From positions 1 through 26,146 of the forward strand of contig CAZJAZ010000040.1 of the NCBI GenBank assembly GCA_964544305.1: 26,146 nucleotides of DNA, given 5' to 3'. The position numbers and the translations under genes are program-made. This document shows positions 13,993 to 21,222 of this stretch, in pieces. Source of the stretch: JAFDWI01 sp964544305 (GTDB lineage: Bacteria; Actinomycetota; Acidimicrobiia; Acidimicrobiales; Iamiaceae). The notes under the pieces were generated by a model. It was not told the DNA's origin, ran no database searches, and was given only the letters and a program-made list of their open reading frames with translations. Numbering within the stretch: the stretch's first letter is position 1; each line of letters starts with the position of its first letter.

Positions 13993-15608
13993 GTGGTCGA
14001 CGTTCCCGTTCGCGCGACGAAGGCGAACGCGGAGCGGCATTGGTGCTCTTTGCCGTCGTCTTGGTTGTCCTCATGATTTTTTCGGCCTTTGCGGTTGATA
14101 TTGGAACGGCATATGCCCAACGCCGCCAGAATCGCTCCTCTGTTGACACCGCCGCGCTCGCAGGTGGGCAACGAATGCTGATGAGTGGGAGTTTCCCGGC
14201 GACGATTGCCGCGATCAAAGCTGTAGCAAACGCAAACCTCACGACACCGCTCACCAAAGCACAATGGGACGCGTGCGTGGACGCCGGTGCTCTCACTTTG
14301 TCGTCCGTGACCATTGATCCAACGAATGGATCGCCGTGCATTAGTTTCTCTCAACCGTCGAAGAACGGTTCCATGTCGATCAGAGTCCATCTTCCTGAAA
14401 TTGAACGCTCAACGTCATTTGCTGGAGTCATCGGGATCAATAAGTTGTCGACGACCGGGACCGCGGTTGTACGAGTTGGAACAACCGCTGGTGGCACGCT
14501 TCCTGTGTACATCTTTTCGGGTATCGGGGCGGGTGCCCAAGTGTGCGTGTTGAACGCACCGGGTGGCCAGTCAACGCCGTGTAGCGGGGCGTATTCCGGG
14601 CAGTTTGGCGCATTCGATCCGTACTATTACCAGGCGCCAGGCTGTCCAAGCGGTAATGCTGGGGCTGGTCAGTTCTACGATCTTGGGCCTGCGTTTGCGA
14701 AAGGTCTCGATCATTTCTTGGCTCCCGGTGCAGATTCCAGTCACCCGTATGTCGGAATGTCACCGCCGGATCGGATCAACGGCGGAAATACGTGTACGGT
14801 GCTCGCCCCAAACACACTTTCGGGCACAACCGGGTTCTCAAACCAAACAATTTCGAAATCCCTAATTGGAGACAACATCACCGACGGGGTCAATTCGTAC
14901 AATGGCCGACTCATTGGTGGCCCGTACAGCGTTGACTCAACAAATTTGAACCCGGCCACGATCAATCATCTGCGTATTGACAACCGACCTTTGTGGAGCT
15001 TCTTGTTGCCCGCATCACAAATGTCGTCTTCTGCTCCACTTGAGTGCAAAGTAGCTTCAAGTTTGAGTGCGAAACGTGACATTCTTGCGACGAAAGCAGC
15101 CGAAGTTGCCGCTGGCGTCCCAGTTGGTCAACCTGGCGGCCCGACCGACTATACGCCGGAAGCATTGATGACCGTGTGTCTAACCGACTGGAATGCTGGC
15201 GACGGCGTTATCTTTTCTGAAGACGTTGCTAATTCGCCACGCATGGGTTCTGTGCCACGCTATTGGGAAACATCTGGCGGGCCAGCAAGCTCCTACTATC
15301 ACATTCGCGATTTTGTGCCGATCTTTCTCTTCGGCGAATTCCAAAAGCTGCCAGGCCAGAATTTTTCGGCCTCACCTGAACGCCTCCATTTCGCGGGTGA
15401 CATTGTTGCGTTGCCATCAGAGGGCGGAAACAACACCGTCTACAAAGCATGGAACCCAAACGGGAATGCAACTCCAACGATGCAAGGCGTAAAAGGAACC
15501 TTTGTTCCCTGTGGCTCGTTGCCGTCATCGGTTTGCACAATTGTCGCTCCGAACCCCTCTGATAACGAACTCGGTGGGTCGATGAACTTTGTCGTACTAA
15601 CGCAGTAG
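13983..15608 (+). CDS. TadG-like pilus-assembly protein
   Basis: A 541-residue protein with one N-terminal membrane helix (RGAALVLFAVVLVVLMIFSA, about residues 17-38), then VDIGTAYAQRRQN and SSVDTAALAGGQ, the standard start of TadG-like Flp-assembly proteins. The long remainder is extracellular in type, with several Cys (VCVLNAPGG, NTCTVLAP, CGSLPSSVC) and many Ser, Gly and Asn. I see no von Willebrand MIDAS motif. The gene overlaps tadE by ten bases, so they are co-translated. It probably supports surface-appendage assembly, but without neighbouring tadA-C the role is inferred. Confidence 0.8.
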   Translation: MPVGGRRSRSRDEGERGAALVLFAVVLVVLMIFSAFAVDIGTAYAQRRQNRSSVDTAALAGGQRMLMSGSFPATIAAIKAVANANLTTPLTKAQWDACVDAGALTLSSVTIDPTNGSPCISFSQPSKNGSMSIRVHLPEIERSTSFAGVIGINKLSTTGTAVVRVGTTAGGTLPVYIFSGIGAGAQVCVLNAPGGQSTPCSGAYSGQFGAFDPYYYQAPGCPSGNAGAGQFYDLGPAFAKGLDHFLAPGADSSHPYVGMSPPDRINGGNTCTVLAPNTLSGTTGFSNQTISKSLIGDNITDGVNSYNGRLIGGPYSVDSTNLNPATINHLRIDNRPLWSFLLPASQMSSSAPLECKVASSLSAKRDILATKAAEVAAGVPVGQPGGPTDYTPEALMTVCLTDWNAGDGVIFSEDVANSPRMGSVPRYWETSGGPASSYYHIRDFVPIFLFGEFQKLPGQNFSASPERLHFAGDIVALPSEGGNNTVYKAWNPNGNATPTMQGVKGTFVPCGSLPSSVCTIVAPNPSDNELGGSMNFVVLTQ

Positions 15609-15695
15609 AGTCTTCATCGTTGCTAATCAATGAGCTCCGCATACGGAACTACCGCGCTTGGGCTGAAATCCTTAGGCGTCGACGTGGTCACCACA

Positions 15696-16268
15696 ATGAC
15701 TGACGATTCAGCACGATCGTCTGCGACACTCGATACAGCAATTGAACGCGCCAAAGCAGGCGACCCCGATTCGTTCCGAAAACTCTGGACCGCCACGAAC
15801 CCGGTGGTTCTCCGCTATTTGCGGGTTCTATCACGCTCGAATGATGTCGAGGACATCGCGGCGGCTACCTGGGTTGAAGTTGTTCGCTCGCTGCGCCGTT
15901 TCGAGGGCGGTGAAGCCCAGTTTCGTGCGTGGGTGCTGACAATCGCCCGCAACCGCCGCATTGACCTATTGCGCTACAACGCTCGTCGGCCAATTGCGGG
16001 AGACATCGAAGATATCGATCCTGTTGTCGAGGAGCCAGGCCCGGAGGACCTTATTGCCGGACGAGATGCAACGCATCGTGCGGTAGAACTCATCGCAACG
16101 TTGCCACACGATCAAGGCGAAGCCGTTGCATTGCGCATAATCGCGGACCTTGATGTGTCTCGCGTTGCAGACCTTATGGGCAAGAGTGAGGGTGCAGTGC
16201 GGGTCCTTTGTCACCGCGGCCTCAAGAATCTACGTGATAAGATCGAAAATACGGGTGGAGAATGGTAA
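15696..16268 (+). CDS. ECF-type RNA polymerase sigma factor
   Basis: About 190 residues. Region 2 is clear: DSFRKLWTATNPVVLRYLRV, then DVEDIAAATWVEVVRSLRRF and the -10-binding part FRAWVLTIARNRRIDLLR. Region 4 has LIATLPHDQGEAVALRIIAD, DVSRVADLMGKSEGAVRVLC and HRGLKNLRDKI, an HTH that reads the -35 element. The linker contains an acidic PGPEDLIAG, common in this class. I start it at ATG 15696 (MTDDSARSS), which fits the family; ATG 15630 in the same frame would add 22 residues with no known domain. Neither has a clear ribosome binding site. It sits between the Tad genes and a membrane anti-sigma-like gene, so it likely controls a surface or stress regulon. Confidence 0.92.
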   Translation: MTDDSARSSATLDTAIERAKAGDPDSFRKLWTATNPVVLRYLRVLSRSNDVEDIAAATWVEVVRSLRRFEGGEAQFRAWVLTIARNRRIDLLRYNARRPIAGDIEDIDPVVEEPGPEDLIAGRDATHRAVELIATLPHDQGEAVALRIIADLDVSRVADLMGKSEGAVRVLCHRGLKNLRDKIENTGGEW

Positions 16269-16320
16269 CGTTTTACACTCGGGAAACGGTACTTTTGCTA
16301 TGAAGCGTCCAGGGGACTTC

Positions 16321-16974
16321 ATGTCACACGGCCACGAAGGAACCGTTGACGATGACGTTGTTGCGATGCTCGAAAATGACGAATCGCTCAAAGAGCTTGT
16401 TCGAGCAGCCCGTTTGCCGGGGAACGTGGCAGAACTCAGCGGTTCTGATGACGCCGTGCGCATGTTCACTGAAACGTTCGCGCCACACGATGAGTTGCGT
16501 GGCCGACGTCTGGGAAAGCGTGCGGCGGCGGTTCTTGCGGGGGCGGGAATGCTTTTCACCCTCAGCGGTGTTGCTGCTGCGTCACAAGGTGGCCTTCCGG
16601 GGCCGTTGCAATCGTTCGCGCACCGGTCTCTTGCAGTTGTCGGTGTCCATGTCCCCGATACCACTGGGACGACAACAACAATCCCCTCGAACCCAAATAC
16701 GAACGGGTGGTTGAACTCGCCGGATGCTTCAGCTCCGGGTCAGATGAGCGGCCCGGGAGCGACAGCGCCGGGCGTGTCGTTGCAACCTCAGTCAACGGCG
16801 CCTGGGCAGGCTCGTGATCCGAGTGGCACGGCGCCTGGGCAGGCTGGTGATCCGAGTGGTACGGCGCCTGGGCAGGCCGGTGATCCCACAGGTTCGACTC
16901 CGGGACAATCGGGCCAGCCACCAAAAAACTCGAATCCACCGGCAAGTAAGCCATCGTCCGATAAATCGAAGTAA
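16321..16974 (+). CDS. putative membrane-anchored anti-sigma factor with APGQ repeats
   Basis: A 217-residue protein just downstream of the ECF sigma gene. The cytoplasmic N terminus (about 1-65) is acidic and helical (TVDDDVVAMLENDESLKELV). One membrane helix lies at about 68-87 (AAAVLAGAGMLFTLSGVAAA). The outside part begins LPGPLQSFAHRSLAVVGVHV, a segment seen in many actinobacterial sigma-linked membrane proteins, then turns into a Pro/Gly-rich tail with 11-residue repeats. There is no zinc-binding HxxxCxxC motif, so it is not a ZAS-type anti-sigma. Its partner role rests on position and topology. ATG 16321 follows AGGGGA (16311-16316); an in-frame ATG at 16300 would add seven residues. 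Confidence 0.65.
   Translation: MSHGHEGTVDDDVVAMLENDESLKELVRAARLPGNVAELSGSDDAVRMFTETFAPHDELRGRRLGKRAAAVLAGAGMLFTLSGVAAASQGGLPGPLQSFAHRSLAVVGVHVPDTTGTTTTIPSNPNTNGWLNSPDASAPGQMSGPGATAPGVSLQPQSTAPGQARDPSGTAPGQAGDPSGTAPGQAGDPTGSTPGQSGQPPKNSNPPASKPSSDKSK
16795..16915 (+). repeat. 33-bp tandem repeats encoding 11-residue APGQ units
   Basis: Units begin at 16795, 16828 and 16861 with ACGGCGCCTGGGCAGG, period 33 bases, followed by a diverged part-unit from 16894. They encode TAPGQA(G/R)DPSG-type repeats in the tail of the anti-sigma-like protein. The close nucleotide identity suggests recent slippage and possible length variation between strains. Confidence 0.85.
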
Positions 16975-16991
16975 AGCGCTTCACGTTCCCC

Positions 16992-17058
16992 CACCCAAGC
17001 GGAACTTGTCGCAGAAAGTGTCATTCTACAACACTTTCTGCGGCAAGTACCGTGGGTG
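16992..17058. repeat. intergenic hairpin repeat, copy 2 (probable bidirectional terminator)
   Basis: A long interrupted hairpin between convergent genes. CACCC (16992-16996) pairs with GGGTG (17054-17058). Between them, CGGaACTTGtCGCAGAAAGTG pairs with the 17032-17052 strand with two mismatches, and the loop CATTCTACA is at 17022-17030. It contains the same GGAACTTGTCGCAGAA core (17001-17016) as the hairpin at 13250. The left arm is exact to copy 1 and the right arm has drifted. Confidence 0.65.
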
Positions 17059-17123
17059 AGCGACAGCGCGGTGGGCAATGACGCCGAGCGCGTCAAAGTC
17101 GAAAGATTGCAAACTCGGAGTCG

Positions 17124-18767
17124 CTACGTTTGATCGATGCGGTAGACGTAGGTGCCCATACGCTTGGTCGAAATATCGCTGCGTGACCCATCAAGTGACC
17201 CGGAGTAGTCGTAGGTAGCGCGATACACCACGGCAATGCGTCGAACGTTTGCTGGGCCAAAGTAGGCCCGAATCTGACGATCAATGTCGGGATCACGGCC
17301 GTGCAGGTCGCCTCCGTGGTTGGCGAGCCAGCGAACATCACGCTGCGCCAAGAATTGTGGGATGCGACCTTCTTTGCCAGCGTGGTAAAAGTCAAGATTA
17401 TTGACGACGCCGTCCAGGTTCACGATACGGCGATGTGAGAAATAGCCGATCGCTCCCGCATCCCACGAAGCAACACGAGCATCAGGTGGAAGATTGTGGT
17501 GCATCCACGTTCCCGCGTACGCGTCGTGCTCGAGCAGCGCACGAGTACCTGGCGCCACATAATTGGGTATCGCCCAAATCAATGCGGCGGCAAGGGGAAC
17601 CAACAGAATCATGGCGGGTACGACGGCCATTCGAGTGACCGGCCCTTTGGTCTTGGCTGTTGCCTCGAGCACAGCACCTTGGGAAAGATCAGCAATAACA
17701 AAGAGCACAAGAAAAGTGCCAAGCAACGCGAGCGGTGCGAAATACCACAAGTACGGGACTTCTTGAAGCGTCGTGTAATAGCCAACAAGCCCAATGCAGA
17801 ACGCCAAATACCAACCATTGGCCGACAAGAACCGACGCGTGTGCAATAGGCGCGACGACTTGCGAATTGGCTTTGCGCAGCCCCAAAGGGCGGCGAGTCC
17901 AAGTGCTGCCCAGACAACGATTAGAGCCACGCGTACAGGGGTGAGCGGAAGGCGTTTGATCGTGCCCGAGATTTGCATTGGCGTGCCAAAGACTGCCTGA
18001 TTCATTATCAGATAGCCAACGATCACGGCCGCCGGTATGGCAAGCAGTTGCGCCATCCGTAGAGCGCGCCTGTTGACAGACAACGTGGTGGCGTCACGGT
18101 CCATCAAGCACCACACTGCAATGACTCCAACGAGGATGATGGCGTCAGTGCGGGACAAGAATGCGAGGCCAAGGAGCCCTCCGATTACCCATCGGTCACG
18201 CGGAGTCGCTTGTGTCACGAAGCGACCTTTGAATGTGGTCGCAAACCAAATCAACCATGCGCCAACGGGTACGACAAGTCCTGACTCGAGGCCGTTCACG
18301 GTCATCTTGAATGCGAACGGATTCGCCGCCAATACAACAAAAGCCGCGACAACCAGCGCATCGCACCAGCGCTTTGCTTGCATGTGATCCTGCAGTCGAG
18401 GCCAACCATCAATTGACTTCGCAACCATTCGGATCACAAGCAGCATTGCGACGCACCACAAGCCAAGCTGCACGACGAGAAGCGAGCGCACCGCAGCGTA
18501 CCCGTCAAGCCCCACAAGAAACGGCAGAATAGAAATCGCTTGCCACAGCGGGTGATACCCATTGGTTTGATCGAGCTGATTGAACGTTGACGCGTGACCT
18601 TGCGCCCAGTTCCGACCGATCGTGAAGTAGTAGTAGGCGTCGTCGAAGCTCGCCGCAAACGGTGCCGGCCCCCACACGACAAGAACCAGTAGCCAACCGA
18701 TTGCGATCACAACAAGCGCGATGGTGAGTTTGCGCGCCAAGGTCACCGCTCTATTGTGCCCGCTCAC
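17124..18767 (-). CDS. GT-C-type membrane glycosyltransferase-like protein
   Basis: A 547-residue multi-pass membrane protein. After the first helix (KLTIALVVIAIGWLLVLVVW) it has SFDDAYYYFTIGRNWAQGHA (Asp 42-43), then STFNQLDQTNGYHPLWQ. This acidic loop after helix 1 and the TNGxHPLW motif are typical of GT-C enzymes that use polyprenyl-phosphate sugars in actinobacterial envelopes. About ten more hydrophobic segments follow. The C-terminal soluble part (WDAGAIGYFSHRRIVNLDGV, then RDVRWLANHGGD) is also usual in this group. The sugar and acceptor cannot be deduced. It lies downstream of serC on the same strand but is separated by a terminator-like hairpin. Confidence 0.78.
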   Translation of the reverse strand: MSGHNRAVTLARKLTIALVVIAIGWLLVLVVWGPAPFAASFDDAYYYFTIGRNWAQGHASTFNQLDQTNGYHPLWQAISILPFLVGLDGYAAVRSLLVVQLGLWCVAMLLVIRMVAKSIDGWPRLQDHMQAKRWCDALVVAAFVVLAANPFAFKMTVNGLESGLVVPVGAWLIWFATTFKGRFVTQATPRDRWVIGGLLGLAFLSRTDAIILVGVIAVWCLMDRDATTLSVNRRALRMAQLLAIPAAVIVGYLIMNQAVFGTPMQISGTIKRLPLTPVRVALIVVWAALGLAALWGCAKPIRKSSRLLHTRRFLSANGWYLAFCIGLVGYYTTLQEVPYLWYFAPLALLGTFLVLFVIADLSQGAVLEATAKTKGPVTRMAVVPAMILLVPLAAALIWAIPNYVAPGTRALLEHDAYAGTWMHHNLPPDARVASWDAGAIGYFSHRRIVNLDGVVNNLDFYHAGKEGRIPQFLAQRDVRWLANHGGDLHGRDPDIDRQIRAYFGPANVRRIAVVYRATYDYSGSLDGSRSDISTKRMGTYVYRIDQT

Positions 18768-18781
18768 GTGCTGCTCAATTG

Positions 18782-18834
18782 CGTTTTGGGTGCAAGATCA
18801 CGCCGTTTTTTGTCCGGATTCGGCACCCAAAACG
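18782..18834 (-). terminator. hairpin after serC
   Basis: CGTTTTGGGTGC (18782-18793) and GCACCCAAAACG (18823-18834) form a perfect 12-bp stem with a 29-base loop, four bases past the serC stop. On the minus strand the second arm ends in CCCAAAACG with no T-run. It separates serC from the glycosyltransferase-like gene. Confidence 0.6.
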
Positions 18835-18837
18835 AGA

Positions 18838-19971
18838 TTAGGAGAGGGCTGCTACGACGTAATCGACGCAGTCGGTAAGTGCTTGAACATCTTCGGGGTC
18901 GATCGCCGGGAACATCGCGACCCGCAACTGGTTGCGGCCGAGTTTTCGATACGCGTCGGTGTCGACGATGCCATTCGCCCGCAAAACGTTCGACAAGGTG
19001 GTCGCGTCAATCGAATCAGCGATATCAATAGTGGCGACGACGTGACTCCGCTCGTCAACGTTCGCAACAAATGGCGTGGCGTAGTCGGATGCTTCGGCCC
19101 AGCCATACAGAATCTCCGCGGATCGGTCGCAGCGGCCGGCCGAAAATTCCAGACCACCGTTGTTGTTGATCCACTCAAGCTGGCTGACCGCCAAATGAAT
19201 GGTGGCAAGGGCAGGGGTGTTGTACGTCTGATCTTTGCGGGAGTTCTCAAGCGCTGTTGCCAAGTCGATCGACGCGGGGATCCACCGGCCAGAGGCCTTG
19301 ATTTGTTCGATGCGCTCGATCGCAGCCGGCGACATGGCCGCGATCCACAGTCCGCCATCCGCCGCAAGGCATTTCTGCGGGGCGAAGTAGTAAACATCGG
19401 TTTCGTTCAAATCCGTCCGCAGTCCACCCGCTCCTGAGGTGGCATCGACTGCTACGAGCCCTTGGGCTCCATCGGGCCGAACTATGTTCATCGCCACGCC
19501 GGTTGATGTTTCGTTTTGCGTCAGCGCATACAGGTCGATGTCGGAGCTTGTGGCCGAGACAGGGTGTGTGCCAGTCGCAGATTTGATGACCTGTGGTTCG
19601 TCAAGAAACGGCGCGCCTGCAGCAACAGTTGCGAACTTCGAGGAAAATTCGCCAAAGCTCAAGTGCTGGCTGCGCTTGGAAATCAGACCAAATGCGGCGG
19701 CATCCCAGAACACGGTTGTGCCACCGTTGCCCAACACGACCTCGTAGCCATCGGGCAGTGCGAACAGTTCGGCCACCGCATTTCGCAGCCTTGCCACCAT
19801 GAATTTCACGGTTGCCTGACGATGCGACGTACCCAAATAGGTGGGCGCGTCTGCGACGAGCGCGTCGATTGCTTCGGACCGTACCTTGGACGGTCCACAA
19901 CCGAAGCGGCCGTCGGCTGGCTTGAGGTCGGCAGGGATGGTGATGGAAACGGCTTCAGGTGGAGGAGTCAT
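18838..19971 (-). CDS. serC: phosphoserine aminotransferase (mycobacterial type)
   Basis: Second step of serine synthesis: 3-phosphohydroxypyruvate plus glutamate gives O-phosphoserine. At 377 residues it fits the actinobacterial SerC group, which starts IPADLKPADGRFGCGPSKVR. Other marks are YLGTSHRQATVKFMVARLRN, LGNGGTTVFWDAAAFGLI (cofactor phosphate region), VDATSGAGGLRTD with the PLP-binding Asp, and DVYYFAPQKCLAADGGLWIA with the Schiff-base Lys. Its partner serA lies about 5 kb away at the right end of the window on the other strand. The start at ATG 19971 is 44 bases from the divergent aminotransferase start, so the promoters must overlap. Confidence 0.96.
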   Translation of the reverse strand: MTPPPEAVSITIPADLKPADGRFGCGPSKVRSEAIDALVADAPTYLGTSHRQATVKFMVARLRNAVAELFALPDGYEVVLGNGGTTVFWDAAAFGLISKRSQHLSFGEFSSKFATVAAGAPFLDEPQVIKSATGTHPVSATSSDIDLYALTQNETSTGVAMNIVRPDGAQGLVAVDATSGAGGLRTDLNETDVYYFAPQKCLAADGGLWIAAMSPAAIERIEQIKASGRWIPASIDLATALENSRKDQTYNTPALATIHLAVSQLEWINNNGGLEFSAGRCDRSAEILYGWAEASDYATPFVANVDERSHVVATIDIADSIDATTLSNVLRANGIVDTDAYRKLGRNQLRVAMFPAIDPEDVQALTDCVDYVVAALS

Positions 19972-20015
19972 TGTCTGCCACTATTACCGGTACCCCTTAA
20001 GGAGTGAAACCCGAT

Positions 20016-21218
20016 ATGTCCACAAACCGCATCGCCGCCCGCACCGCCGCCATCGCCCCCTCGGCGACATTGGCTGTTGACGCCAAGGCCAAAGCTCTCA
20101 AAGCAGCAGGCGAACCCGTGATCGTGTTCGGTGCGGGAGAGCCCGATTTCCCCACGCCCGACCACATCGTTGAAGCAGCCGTGGCGGCCTGTCGGGACAC
20201 GAAGAACCACCGGTACACCCCAGCAGGTGGCCTACCAGAGTTGCGCGAAGCAATCGCGGCAAAAACTTTGCGTGACTCGGGCTATGCAGTGGGTGCAGAG
20301 AACGTGCTGGTCACCAACGGCGGGAAACACGCAATTAGTGACGCATTCAACGCGCTGATCGATCCGGGTGACGAAGTGCTCCTGCCTGCCCCATATTGGA
20401 CAACGTACCCCGAGCCAGTGCGCTTTGCCGGCGGTGTTGTCGTCGAGGTACACGCCGGTGTTGAGGCACAGTTCAAGGTGACGGTTGAACAGCTTGAAGC
20501 GGCTCGAACGCCGCGCACCAAGGTGCTGGTGTTCGTTTCTCCTTCGAACCCAACCGGGATGGTGTACTCCCCAGAGGAAGTGGTTGCAATTGGACAATGG
20601 GCTGCTGAGCATGACATCTGGGTGCTTACCGATGAGATCTATGAGCATCTCACCTACGGTGACCACGTCTTCACATCAATTGCCACTGCTGTGCCAGAAC
20701 TCGGCGACAAAGTGGTCATCGTCAACGGGGTGGCAAAGACGTATGCGATGACCGGCTGGCGTGTCGGTTGGGTGGTTGGTCCGACCGACGTCATCAAAGC
20801 CGCAACCAACTTGCAGTCGCACCAAACATCGAACGTCGCCAACGTTTCGCAACGCGCCGCGCTTGCGGCCGTGTCTGGGACGCTGGATGCGGTTGGCGAA
20901 ATGCGCACAGCTTTTGAACGCCGCGGCCACACCATGGTTGAGCTGCTGCGCACGATCGATGGAGTACAGGTGCTTGATCCGCAAGGCGCGTTCTACGCGT
21001 TTCCGTCGTTTGCGTCAGTACTCGGGAAGACGATCGCGGGTCGCACAATTGAAACGACGCTCGACCTGGCTGCGGTGATCCTGGATGAAGCCAAGGTCGC
21101 GATCGTTCCGGGTGAAGCGTTCTCAGCGCCCGGGTATGCCCGGCTCTCCACGGCCCTCGGTGACGACGATTTGGTCGAAGGTGTGACCCGCATCGCAAAC
21201 CTTTTGAACAACGCCTAA
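20016..21218 (+). CDS. aspartate-type aminotransferase (class I, subgroup Ib)
   Basis: A 400-residue PLP aminotransferase that probably interconverts aspartate and oxaloacetate with glutamate/2-oxoglutarate. Visible features: GEPVIVFGAGEPDFPTPDHI, RYTPAGGLPELREAIA, VTNGGKHAISDAFNALI, APYWTTYPEPVRFAGG, SPSNPTGMVYSPEEV, VLTDEIYEHLTYGD (PLP Asp and Tyr), VNGVAKTYAMTGWRVGW (Schiff-base Lys) and a C-terminal Arg in PGYARLSTA. ATG 20016 follows AAGGAG (19999-20004); an in-frame GTG at 20004 overlaps that site and is less likely. Related substrates such as prephenate are possible for this subgroup. Confidence 0.92.
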   Translation: MSTNRIAARTAAIAPSATLAVDAKAKALKAAGEPVIVFGAGEPDFPTPDHIVEAAVAACRDTKNHRYTPAGGLPELREAIAAKTLRDSGYAVGAENVLVTNGGKHAISDAFNALIDPGDEVLLPAPYWTTYPEPVRFAGGVVVEVHAGVEAQFKVTVEQLEAARTPRTKVLVFVSPSNPTGMVYSPEEVVAIGQWAAEHDIWVLTDEIYEHLTYGDHVFTSIATAVPELGDKVVIVNGVAKTYAMTGWRVGWVVGPTDVIKAATNLQSHQTSNVANVSQRAALAAVSGTLDAVGEMRTAFERRGHTMVELLRTIDGVQVLDPQGAFYAFPSFASVLGKTIAGRTIETTLDLAAVILDEAKVAIVPGEAFSAPGYARLSTALGDDDLVEGVTRIANLLNNA

Positions 21219-21222
21219 TCAA

